Assembly: GCA_902496505.1 (NCBI GenBank)
Contig: CABVBB010000096.1
Span: forward strand, 1-7,336
Source: an uncultured Peptococcaceae bacterium
GTDB lineage: Bacteria; Bacillota; Peptococcia; Peptococcales; Peptococcaceae
DNA: 7,336 nucleotides
Direction: 5' to 3'
The notes below the pieces were generated by a model. That model did no database searches and had not been told where the DNA came from. It saw only the letters and a program-made list of their open reading frames with translations. The position numbers and the translations under genes are program-made. Positions 1 through 5,358 of the stretch are shown piece after piece (position 1 is the first letter of the stretch; each line of letters opens with the position of its first letter).

Positions 1-1117
1 CCGCTACTTTGAGGGTATTTTCATGGGTGATATCCGGCAGCATGACCACGTATTGGGTGCTGCTGTAGCGGGCAAAGGAATCGCCCCGGCGCAGCGAGGT
101 GAAGATCGCATCCTTGAGCGCCTGCATGGCGTTGTTGCACAGATTGATATCCGGTACGTCGTTGTTCTGATTGGTGATGGTGAAAAGCAGGATATGCACA
201 GAACTGCCAGTGCGGGTCACCGTGCGGGCGACAAAACGGTAAACGTTTTTAAAGATCTCGTAGTCACAGTAATACGCACCGCGCTTAGCATTGATCTCGT
301 TGAGATCCTCTTTGATGATGGCCAGATCCATCTCCACGCTTTTGATGCTCTTCATGATATCGCGGTAAAGGCTGCGCAGATTCTCCGAGGGGTTGACGCC
401 CAATTCATTATATAATGAATCGGTGATGGTATGGTAGGCATCCAGCGCCGTCTGATGCTGTCCCAAGCGCACTAAAGCAGTGATGAGCATCTCATAAAGT
501 TTTTCATCATAAGGATCGATGACCACAGCGTGGTTGCAGATCTCGACGATGGTCTCATAATCTTCTTTGGCCATCAGCAGTTCATAAGCGCCGGCGATGC
601 AGTTCAAATACGCTCTATGGTAATAGGTGCTGATGGGGATCGTCCACTCTTCATAAGCCGAACGCGGCAAAAAGCGTCCAGTATAAAGCGAAAGCGCCTC
701 CAAATAGTGCGCAAGCCGTTCGTCATCTGTGTGCTCTTTTTCGTCCTGAGCATGGGCATAAGCCTCATCAAAAACTTCTGTATCGATGCGGCATTTCAGT
801 TGATTGTTCCAGGAATAGGCGCCGCGCTTGAGCACGATGTATTCCCGATTGGGAAGCCCCTTGTCCGTCAGCATCATCCGTAGGCGGTAGATCAGATTTT
901 TCAGGGCATTGCCTGGATTATCATAATCTTCGTTTTTCCAGAGCATCTCGATCAGCTGCTCTTGAGAAATGTTGCTGTGCCGATTGGCAACTAGAAACTC
1001 CAGCAGATTCCAGACTTTCCGGCTGCGCCCAGTATCTTCCAAGCGTACGTCACCACCATATTCGATTGAAAATTCCCCGAACATTTTTATTCTCAATTCT
1101 TCGGATGTAACAGCCAT
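1..1117 (-). CDS. SARP/BTAD-family transcriptional regulator with degenerate GGDEF-like C-terminal domain (partial, 3' end beyond window)
   Basis: 372 codons are visible and the reading frame stays open through the left edge, so the C-terminus is missing. In order: an OmpR/SARP-type winged helix DNA-binding domain at about residues 8-105 (starts LRIKMFGEFSI, with a recognition-helix region around ALKNLIYRLR); a bacterial transcriptional activator (BTAD) helical repeat domain at about 112-257 (EALSLYTGRFLP; DPYDEKLYEMLI; ELGVNPSENLRSLY); then an alpha/beta region from about 285 resembling a GGDEF domain. The line RRGDSFARY followed by SSTQY (residues 352-356) aligns with RxxDxxxRYGGDEF, so the cyclase signature is lost and no diguanylate cyclase activity is expected. 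The ATG start follows AAGGGA at about 9 nt. It is probably a cytoplasmic DNA-binding regulator; its target and signal are unknown. The gene has its own promoter, 125 bp past the YigZ-family gene. Family call is confident; the GGDEF relationship is inferred from the motif line. Confidence 0.85.
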   Translation of the reverse strand, partial: MAVTSEELRIKMFGEFSIEYGGDVRLEDTGRSRKVWNLLEFLVANRHSNISQEQLIEMLWKNEDYDNPGNALKNLIYRLRMMLTDKGLPNREYIVLKRGAYSWNNQLKCRIDTEVFDEAYAHAQDEKEHTDDERLAHYLEALSLYTGRFLPRSAYEEWTIPISTYYHRAYLNCIAGAYELLMAKEDYETIVEICNHAVVIDPYDEKLYEMLITALVRLGQHQTALDAYHTITDSLYNELGVNPSENLRSLYRDIMKSIKSVEMDLAIIKEDLNEINAKRGAYYCDYEIFKNVYRFVARTVTRTGSSVHILLFTITNQNNDVPDINLCNNAMQALKDAIFTSLRRGDSFARYSSTQYVVMLPDITHENTLKVA

Positions 1118-1163
1118 GTTTGTTCGTCCCTTCTCTGCACACGGTTTCTTCTATTTCGTATTT

Positions 1164-1192
1164 ATTATGGCATATAACGGCAGTAAAAACAA
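1164..1192 (-). promoter_or_regulatory. Candidate sigma-70/A promoter of the BTAD regulator
   Basis: On the minus strand a -35 element TTGTTT (1187-1192) and a -10 element CATAAT (1164-1169) are separated by exactly 17 bp. The -10 lies 47 bp before the ATG at 1117, giving a 5' leader of about 40 nt. The surrounding DNA is AT-rich. No terminator hairpin is visible after the upstream YigZ-family stop codon, so some readthrough into this gene is possible. Confidence 0.5.
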
Positions 1193-1242
1193 CCGTTCAT
1201 AGCAAAAAAAATTACCTTAATCAGAAAAAATCTCGACCAGTC

Positions 1243-1896
1243 TCAGGACTCCGCGTTTCTTTCTTGGTCAGATCTTTCCCGATAAGCCAGCTCCTGCCGC
1301 TCGATGGTGCAGCGTCCGTTGGTCCATTCCACACATTGGGCGCAGAAGTCCTCCACTTTTTCCACAGGCACCCAGACCAAAAGCGCCACCACATCGGTAT
1401 AAAGGGTATCTTTGAGCGCAAGATCCTGGGCACGCAGCTGATTCTGCATAAAGCCCAAAAGAGTGTAGTCGATCTCCACCTGCACGATCTGGTGCAGCTC
1501 GCAGGTCACGATGCCTGCCGCCTCCAGCGCCAGCTTAGCAGCTTTGGTGTAAGCACGCACCAAGCCGCCGGTACCCAGCTTGATGCCGCCGAAATAGCGG
1601 GTCACCACCAGCACGGTGTCCCGCAGATCTTCTTTTTTGAGCACCTCCAGCATGGGTACGCCCGCTGTGCCGGAGGGCTCACCGTCGTCCGAAAAGCGCT
1701 GGATATCGTTGTTTTCACCGATGACATACGCCGGAACGTTGTGCGTCGCATCGCGGTGCTTTTTCTTGATGGCCTGGATGAATTCCAGCGCCTCTTCCTC
1801 AGTGACCGCCGGCGCCGCATAGCCAATGAACTGCGATTTTTCGATCACCAGCTCCGCCTCACCGCTCTTGCCCACTGTACGATATTGTGCTAGCAC
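1243..1896 (-). CDS. yigZ: YigZ/IMPACT family protein (UPF0029)
   Basis: 217 aa, close to the about 204 aa of E. coli YigZ. The N-terminal IMPACT domain (about residues 16-125) shows the family's conserved lines: ATHNVPAYVIG (50-60), RFSDDGEPSGTAGVPMLEVL (67-86) and VTRYFGGIKLGTGGLVRAY (98-116). A smaller C-terminal UPF0029-type domain (about 140-197) follows, and the polar tail ends RSDQERNAES. The start is GTG at 1896, preceded by a purine-rich GAGAGGCGG about 9 nt upstream; there is no ATG near this end, and family members normally begin just before the YRTV line. The biochemical role is not firmly established: eukaryotic IMPACT modulates the Gcn2 stress kinase, and bacterial members are thought to bind nucleic acid or act in translation or stress. 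It is soluble and probably transcribed alone or with the downstream regulator. Family identity is very secure; function is not. Confidence 0.95.
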   Translation of the reverse strand: MLAQYRTVGKSGEAELVIEKSQFIGYAAPAVTEEEALEFIQAIKKKHRDATHNVPAYVIGENNDIQRFSDDGEPSGTAGVPMLEVLKKEDLRDTVLVVTRYFGGIKLGTGGLVRAYTKAAKLALEAAGIVTCELHQIVQVEIDYTLLGFMQNQLRAQDLALKDTLYTDVVALLVWVPVEKVEDFCAQCVEWTNGRCTIERQELAYRERSDQERNAES

Positions 1897-1930
1897 CTTA
1901 TTTCACCGCCTCTCTTTTTTTGCTTTCTTT

Positions 1931-1959
1931 ATTTTAGCAGATACGGTCATGATTTGCAC
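1931..1959 (-). promoter_or_regulatory. Candidate extended -10 promoter of the YigZ-family gene
   Basis: On the minus strand TAAAAT (1931-1936) is preceded by TGC, giving an extended -10 (TGn). A weak -35-like GTGCAA (1954-1959) lies 17 bp upstream. The -10 is about 35 bp before the GTG start. The extended -10 compensates for the poor -35. It sits just left of the DnaA-box cluster, so DnaA bound there could affect transcription. Confidence 0.4.
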
Positions 1960-1985
1960 CGTTTTTTTGCATTCTGCACACAAGC

Positions 1986-2118
1986 GGTGGATAAGTTTGT
2001 CCCCAAGGCTGTGGATAATGGGGATAACTTTGTGGATAATGCTTCACACCGCCATTTTCGCCTGGTGGATTTATCCACATGCTCAGCAATTACTGCCAAG
2101 TTTGGCTTTTTATCCACA
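1986..2118. other. DnaA-box cluster: candidate replication origin or DnaA-titration locus
   Basis: Four perfect DnaA boxes (TTATCCACA) lie at 2010-2018 and 2031-2039 (minus orientation) and at 2071-2079 and 2110-2118 (plus). One-mismatch copies are GGTGGATAA at 1986-1994 and TGGGGATAA at 2019-2027 (both minus); a weaker TTCTGCACA lies at 1972-1980. The first boxes face one way and the last two the other, centred near 2055. The two left perfect boxes start 21 bp apart (two helical turns) and the two right ones 39 bp apart. The box at 2071 is half of a GTGGATttATCCAC near-palindrome (2066-2079). An AT-rich stretch follows at about 2171-2245. The cluster fills the 362-base gene-free gap 1897-2258. 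DnaA binding is a strong expectation from the boxes; whether the site is oriC, a titration site like B. subtilis DnaA-box clusters, or a DnaA-regulated divergent promoter region cannot be decided here. Confidence 0.8.
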
Positions 2119-2154
2119 CATTCCGGCAAAAATTCCCCCACTTTTGTCAGCGAC

Positions 2155-2174
2155 ATTGTGCACTGGCGCACAAT
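2155..2174. repeat. Inverted repeat ATTGTGC-N6-GCACAAT
   Basis: A perfect 7-bp dyad (2155-2161 and 2168-2174) with a 6-bp centre. It lies between the last DnaA box and the thioredoxin-like gene's promoter, with its right end 26 bp before that promoter's -35. The geometry suits a dimeric regulator or part of the DnaA-box locus. No T-run follows, so it is not a terminator. The smaller palindrome GCAAAATTGC lies at 2181-2190. Confidence 0.4.
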
Positions 2175-2200
2175 AAAAGCGCAAAATTGCAAAAAGACAT

Positions 2201-2229
2201 TTGAAAAATCATCTTATATCGGTTACAAT
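2201..2229 (+). promoter_or_regulatory. Sigma-70/A promoter of the thioredoxin-like gene
   Basis: TTGAAA (2201-2206) and TACAAT (2224-2229) are spaced by 17 bp, both close to consensus. The -10 ends 29 bp before the ATG at 2259, leaving a short leader that contains the GAGGAG ribosome binding site (2245-2250). Confidence 0.7.
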
Positions 2230-2258
2230 GAAAGTATATCGTATGAGGAGTGATAATC

Positions 2259-2642
2259 ATGAATTTAACGCACATCACGGCAAAGGAATACGACGAGATC
2301 ATCAACGAAGACAAAGAGACCTGCGTTGTTGTCTTTTCCAAACCAACCTGCAGCGTTTGCAAAGAACTGGCTCCAATGATGGAGGAAGTCGCCAAGCAAT
2401 ATGAAAACGATGACCGCATCAATTTTTACAACATTGATGTCCACACTGAGGATGGCTTAGCCTTATTCAAAAGCTTGAAGCTCATCGGCGTTCCGCAGTC
2501 CGTCTTCTTCAAAAACGGCGAGCTGAACGAAGCTATCCCCGGCGCTATCAACCAAACCATCATCAAAAAAGAGATCGCTGCGATCTTAGGCGAGAAACCA
2601 CAGGGCTTCATGGGTAAGCTCAAAGGTCTCTTCGGCAAATAA
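2259..2642 (+). CDS. Thioredoxin-like protein with CSVC active site
   Basis: 127 aa, thioredoxin fold. The redox motif C31-S-V-C34 follows VVVFSKPT, the usual beta-strand before the active site; the cis-proline loop is GVP with P79, followed by SVFFKNGE and a final helix. The motif differs from the CGPC of housekeeping thioredoxins, so redox potential and partners may differ; an extra Cys22 precedes it. No signal peptide or membrane segment is visible, implying a cytoplasmic thiol-disulfide oxidoreductase or reductant donor. After the fold there is a glycine- and lysine-rich tail of about 16 residues (GEKPQGFMGKLKGLFGK, 111-127), potentially amphipathic. The ATG at 2259 is preferred over an in-frame GTG at 2250 because GAGGAG at 2245-2250 is 8 nt upstream of the ATG and overlaps the GTG. 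It forms a single-gene unit with its own promoter and terminator. No thioredoxin reductase gene is nearby. Confidence 0.88.
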   Translation: MNLTHITAKEYDEIINEDKETCVVVFSKPTCSVCKELAPMMEEVAKQYENDDRINFYNIDVHTEDGLALFKSLKLIGVPQSVFFKNGELNEAIPGAINQTIIKKEIAAILGEKPQGFMGKLKGLFGK

Positions 2643-2713
2643 GTCCTGCGCATCTTTTGCGACCGCAAGCAAACGCAAGGCACACTGCATGACCCTTGCC
2701 TGGCCCTTTGGAG

Positions 2714-2740
2714 AGATCCTTTCCGAAGGGTCTTTTTCTT
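2714..2740 (+). terminator. Rho-independent terminator of the thioredoxin-like gene
   Basis: AGATCCTT (2714-2721) pairs with AAGGGTCT (2726-2733) as an 8-bp stem with one G-U pair, closed by a TCCG tetraloop and followed by TTTTCTT. It lies about 70 bp after the stop codon. Confidence 0.75.
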
Positions 2741-2765
2741 TGGCATATGGCCCCAAAACTAGCGC

Positions 2766-2794
2766 TTGACAAAAAAATGCTGGGCGTCTATGCT
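2766..2794 (+). promoter_or_regulatory. Sigma-70/A promoter of the amidohydrolase gene
   Basis: A perfect -35 TTGACA (2766-2771) and -10 TATGCT (2789-2794) are spaced by 17 bp. A 6-bp inverted repeat, GCTTAA (2792-2797) and TTAAGC (2807-2812), overlaps the -10 and the expected transcription start, a position suited to a repressor. The 5' leader of about 50 nt is AT-rich and ends in AGGAGG (2841-2846). Confidence 0.65.
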
Positions 2795-2854
2795 TAAGGC
2801 AAATAATTAAGCCATTTAACTATTTTTACATTATTCATCAAGGAGGCGCATTTT

Positions 2855-4126
2855 ATGCGTTATGCTTATATCAACGGTATCATTTTGGATGGCACCAAAG
2901 ACATGGTTCCACAGACAGATCGCATCATTCTAACGGACGGCGAAAAAATCGAGGCCATCGTCGAACAAGGCACAGATCTCACTGGTTATGACATCATCGA
3001 TCTGGCCGGCCGCTACATCATGCCTGGACTGATCAATCTGCACGTCCATCTGCCTGGCGACGGCCAGCCGGTGGATCTCGCTGCAGCAGCAGCTGATATG
3101 GCCAAAGATCCCGCTGCCCTGGTCCAGTATCTCTACACCATGTGCGTCAAATCCGCGCAGACGGAATTATACAGCGGCGTGACCACCATCCGCACTGTCG
3201 GCGGCATCCAAAACATCGACACCCAGCTGCGTAATCGCATCCAACGCGGCGAATTGGACGGCCCGCGCATCCTGGCGTCCAATATGGCGGTCTCCGTGCC
3301 TGGCGGCCACATGGCTGGAACGCTGGCTTATATCGCTAACAGCGCCGAAGAAGCCCGCGCCTATGTGCAAAAGATCGCCCAAGATCAGCCTGACCTGATC
3401 AAGCTCATGGTCACCGGCGGCGTCTTAGATGCCAAAGTCAAAGGCGAACCGGGCGAGCTCAAAATGCCCGCCGACTATGTCGCAGCCGCCTGCGCCGAAG
3501 CGCACCGTCTCGGCCTTCAGGTCGCCGCTCATGTGGAGAGCCCGCAGGGCGTGCAGGTAGCCCTGGCCAACGGCGTCGATACCATCGAGCACGGCGCTGA
3601 GCCTGACGAAGAGATCCTAGCGCTTTATCAGGAACGCTCCGCCAGCTTTGTGGCCACTATCTCGCCCTCCATCCCCTTCGTGGCCTTCGATCCTGAGGTC
3701 TGCCACATTTCCGAGATGGAGCAATACAACGGCACCATCGTTTTTAAAGGCGTCGTCGCCTGCGCTAAGACCTGCATGGAGCGCGGCATCCCCGTAGGCT
3801 TAGGCACAGATACCGGCTGCCCCTACATCACCCATTACGATATGTGGCGCGAGCTCTATTATTTCCACAAATACTGCGGCGTCTCCACAGCCTACGCGCT
3901 CCACACCGCCACCGAGGTCAACGCCCAGATCGCTGGCATCGGAGAGGTGACCGGCACCATCGCGCCCGGCAAATGCGCAGACTTCATCGTCAGCCAAAAC
4001 GACCCCTTAGCAGATCTCCAGGCCCTGCGCCAGCTGGATATAGTCGTCACCCGCGGCCGCATCATCAATGCTCCTGTCCCCGAAAAATATCCTGAGATCG
4101 ACACTGAACTGGATAAACATCTTTAA
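2855..4126 (+). CDS. Metal-dependent amidohydrolase (imidazolonepropionase/Xaa-Pro dipeptidase-like)
   Basis: 423 aa, the normal length for this branch of the amidohydrolase superfamily. An N-terminal beta-sandwich segment (about 1-55) leads into a TIM barrel and returns in the C-terminal strands (PGKCADFIV, 371-379; ITRG-like VVTRGRIIN, 397-405). Expected metal ligands are all present: H63 and H65 in LHVH, K183 in LIKLMVTGG as the likely carboxylated bridging lysine, H226 in AAHVES, H246 in IEHGAE and D319 in GLGTDTG. The catalytic centre therefore looks complete and probably binuclear. Relatives hydrolyse dipeptides ending in proline or arginine, cyclic amides or related C-N bonds; the substrate cannot be read from sequence. 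No signal peptide, so cytoplasmic. ATG is 8 nt after AGGAGG. Monocistronic: strong promoter before and strong terminator after. Superfamily call is very secure; substrate unassigned. Confidence 0.93.
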   Translation: MRYAYINGIILDGTKDMVPQTDRIILTDGEKIEAIVEQGTDLTGYDIIDLAGRYIMPGLINLHVHLPGDGQPVDLAAAAADMAKDPAALVQYLYTMCVKSAQTELYSGVTTIRTVGGIQNIDTQLRNRIQRGELDGPRILASNMAVSVPGGHMAGTLAYIANSAEEARAYVQKIAQDQPDLIKLMVTGGVLDAKVKGEPGELKMPADYVAAACAEAHRLGLQVAAHVESPQGVQVALANGVDTIEHGAEPDEEILALYQERSASFVATISPSIPFVAFDPEVCHISEMEQYNGTIVFKGVVACAKTCMERGIPVGLGTDTGCPYITHYDMWRELYYFHKYCGVSTAYALHTATEVNAQIAGIGEVTGTIAPGKCADFIVSQNDPLADLQALRQLDIVVTRGRIINAPVPEKYPEIDTELDKHL

Positions 4127-4141
4127 ATCGCTCCAACATCC

Positions 4142-4168
4142 TTCCTGCCTTCGGGCAGGAATTTTTTT
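4142..4168 (+). terminator. Rho-independent terminator of the amidohydrolase gene
   Basis: A perfect 8-bp stem, TTCCTGCC (4142-4149) with GGCAGGAA (4154-4161), has a stable TTCG loop and seven T residues (4162-4168). It begins 15 bp after the stop codon and separates this gene from the MerR unit. Confidence 0.95.
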
Positions 4169-4186
4169 ATTGCCCAAAATTGGGGC

Positions 4187-4217
4187 TTGACTCTCCCCCT
4201 ATGGGAGGCTTTATGCT
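4187..4217 (+). promoter_or_regulatory. MerR-type promoter/operator with 19-bp spacer
   Basis: TTGACT (4187-4192) and TATGCT (4212-4217) are separated by 19 bp, longer than the usual 17, as in promoters that MerR-family activators twist into an active form. The spacer contains the dyad CTCCC-CCTAT-GGGAG (4193-4207). The arrangement closely resembles operators of drug-sensing MerR regulators such as BmrR/Mta. It lies directly before the MerR gene, which points to autoregulation. Confidence 0.75.
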
Positions 4218-4253
4218 CTAAATGAGCTCAAATGAAACCTAAGGAGGCGCCTC

Positions 4254-5108
4254 ATGTTAAAGATCGGTGAATTTTCCAAGCTGTCACAGCTGAGCATCCG
4301 CATGCTCAGGCACTACGATGATATCGGCCTGCTGCCGCCAGCGGTCATCGACCCCTCAAACGGCTATCGCTATTATCAGCCAGAGCAGCTGACCCAGGTC
4401 AGTCTGATCCGTTTTTTCCAAGCTCTGGGCTTGTCCCTGCAAGAGATCAAGCTCCTGCTCCCCCAGTGCGATGACCTGCCCTTGCTCTTCCAGACGCTCA
4501 AAGCACGCCGCACCAGCTGCTCCGCGCAAATGACCGCTCTGCAAACGCAGCTCCAGCTTCTGGATACTGCCCTTACCCAATTAGAAAGGAATGAATTCCC
4601 CATGACCTATCCTGTTACGCTCAAAAATCTGCCTGCCCGTCAGGTCGCCAGCCTCAGAGATCATATCGACCGCTACGAAGATGAAGGACTGCTTTGGCAA
4701 AAGCTCTTCTCTGAGCTCTCCGCCCAATCTCTCCAACAGCCTGCGCCTCCCTGCTGCATGGCGCTCTATCATGATCAGGAGTATACCGAAGGCCGCCCTG
4801 ATGTGGAGGTCCAGCTGGCTGTCACGGGTCAGTATACTGATACCGCTCATGTCCATTTCAAAGAGCTTCCCGCCATGACCTACGCCTCTGTGACCTTCAG
4901 CGGGCCTTATGACCAGATCACACAAGTCAATCTGGCCGCTCTCAAATGGTGCGAAGCCAATCACTACCATTTCACTGACACCATGTTCAGCATCTACCAT
5001 GTCGGCCCCGGCAGCACTACCGATCCCGCCGATTATCTGACGGAATGCTGCTTCCCCATCGCCAAAGATCAAGACGATAGAAAAAGCCCTCACCAAAGGC
5101 TGAAATGA
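4254..5108 (+). CDS. MerR-family transcriptional regulator with GyrI-like effector-binding domain
   Basis: 284 aa. The MerR winged helix-turn-helix is at about residues 1-70: LKIGEFSKLSQLSIRMLRHY, then DDIGLLPPA, NGYRYY and the second-wing helices. A coiled-coil dimerisation helix follows (about 75-112). Residues about 118-270 form a GyrI-like (AraC effector-binding) domain: VTLKNLPARQV, LYHDQEYTEGRPDVEVQLAV, TFSGPYDQI and YLTECCFPI are its hallmark lines, with E186 in the usual acidic position for cationic ligands. BmrR and related proteins use this layout to sense lipophilic or cationic drugs and activate efflux genes. Several cysteines (C72, C89, C167, C168, C265, C266) are present but do not form a MerR-type metal site. 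ATG is 6 nt after AGGAGG (4242-4247). It is preceded by its own MerR-type operator. A 14-residue polar tail after the domain is unusual but unremarkable. Target genes other than itself are unknown. Confidence 0.92.
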   Translation: MLKIGEFSKLSQLSIRMLRHYDDIGLLPPAVIDPSNGYRYYQPEQLTQVSLIRFFQALGLSLQEIKLLLPQCDDLPLLFQTLKARRTSCSAQMTALQTQLQLLDTALTQLERNEFPMTYPVTLKNLPARQVASLRDHIDRYEDEGLLWQKLFSELSAQSLQQPAPPCCMALYHDQEYTEGRPDVEVQLAVTGQYTDTAHVHFKELPAMTYASVTFSGPYDQITQVNLAALKWCEANHYHFTDTMFSIYHVGPGSTTDPADYLTECCFPIAKDQDDRKSPHQRLK

Positions 5109-5128
5109 ACGGGTTTACCCCCAGCCTT
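5096..5128 (+). repeat. Stem-loop overlapping the end of the MerR gene
   Basis: AAGGCTG (5096-5102) pairs with CAGCCTT (5122-5128), enclosing a small GGG-TTTA-CCC hairpin. It spans the MerR stop codon. No T-run follows, so it is not a convincing terminator; it may protect the mRNA 3' end or be the first of a series of hairpins. Confidence 0.4.
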
Positions 5129-5175
5129 GACTGCCGCCTCCTGTCCCACTTAGTGAGTGGACAAGGCAGCGAGTC
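5129..5175. repeat. Long imperfect inverted repeat
   Basis: GACT, GCCGCCT and TGTCCCACT (within 5129-5150) pair with AGTGGACA, AGGCAGC and AGTC (within 5156-5175), about 18 pairs with a mismatch, a bulge on each side and a short internal loop, closed by TAGTG. There is no T-run and no coding frame with a ribosome binding site over it. It could form a structured RNA 3' end or be a remnant of a small repeat element. Confidence 0.45.
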
Positions 5176-5230
5176 TCTCAAAATACTTGACCGCTCTCCT
5201 TCTGATTTTGAACGTTTCTTTTCTTAAAAT

Positions 5231-5275
5231 TGAAATAGGCGGGAAAGCCATTTTAGGGCTTTTCCGCCTATTTCA
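5231..5275. terminator. Strong hairpin between convergent genes, probable bidirectional terminator
   Basis: A 19-bp stem (5231-5249 with 5257-5275) has 18 Watson-Crick pairs and one G-U, and a 7-nt loop ATTTTAG. Its base is AT-rich (TGAAATA/TATTTCA) around a GGCGG/CCGCC core. It sits between the MerR gene (plus) and the BofA gene (minus), as expected for a shared bidirectional terminator. The T-rich side is better in the minus direction, where TTTCAATTTT follows the core; in the plus direction the T-run is poor. The gene-free stretch 5109-5358 otherwise holds only the other inverted repeats listed. Confidence 0.6.
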
Positions 5276-5281
5276 CTCATT

Positions 5282-5309
5282 AGCAAAGACTGACTCGGCT
5301 GGCTTTGCT
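5282..5309. repeat. Inverted repeat AGCAAAG-N14-CTTTGCT
   Basis: A perfect 7-bp dyad (5282-5288, 5303-5309) lies 6 bp after the strong 19-bp hairpin. The loop has no obvious inner stem. In the minus direction it would be read just before that hairpin, downstream of BofA. Confidence 0.4.
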
Positions 5310-5358
5310 GCAACACTGCTTCTTTATTTATCCGCCAAACAGGGGGCTTTTTTGACGC

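Noticed and set aside
1120..1893. 257-codon plus-strand frame
   Set aside because: Lies antisense to the very well conserved YigZ-family gene and has no recognisable domain.
1954..2253. 99-codon plus-strand frame across the DnaA-box region
   Set aside because: Lacks a ribosome binding site, and its codons are dominated by the repeated TGTGGATAA boxes; it also runs through the thioredoxin-like gene's promoter.
4581..5096. 171-codon minus-strand frame
   Set aside because: Antisense shadow of the MerR effector domain, which matches its family line by line.
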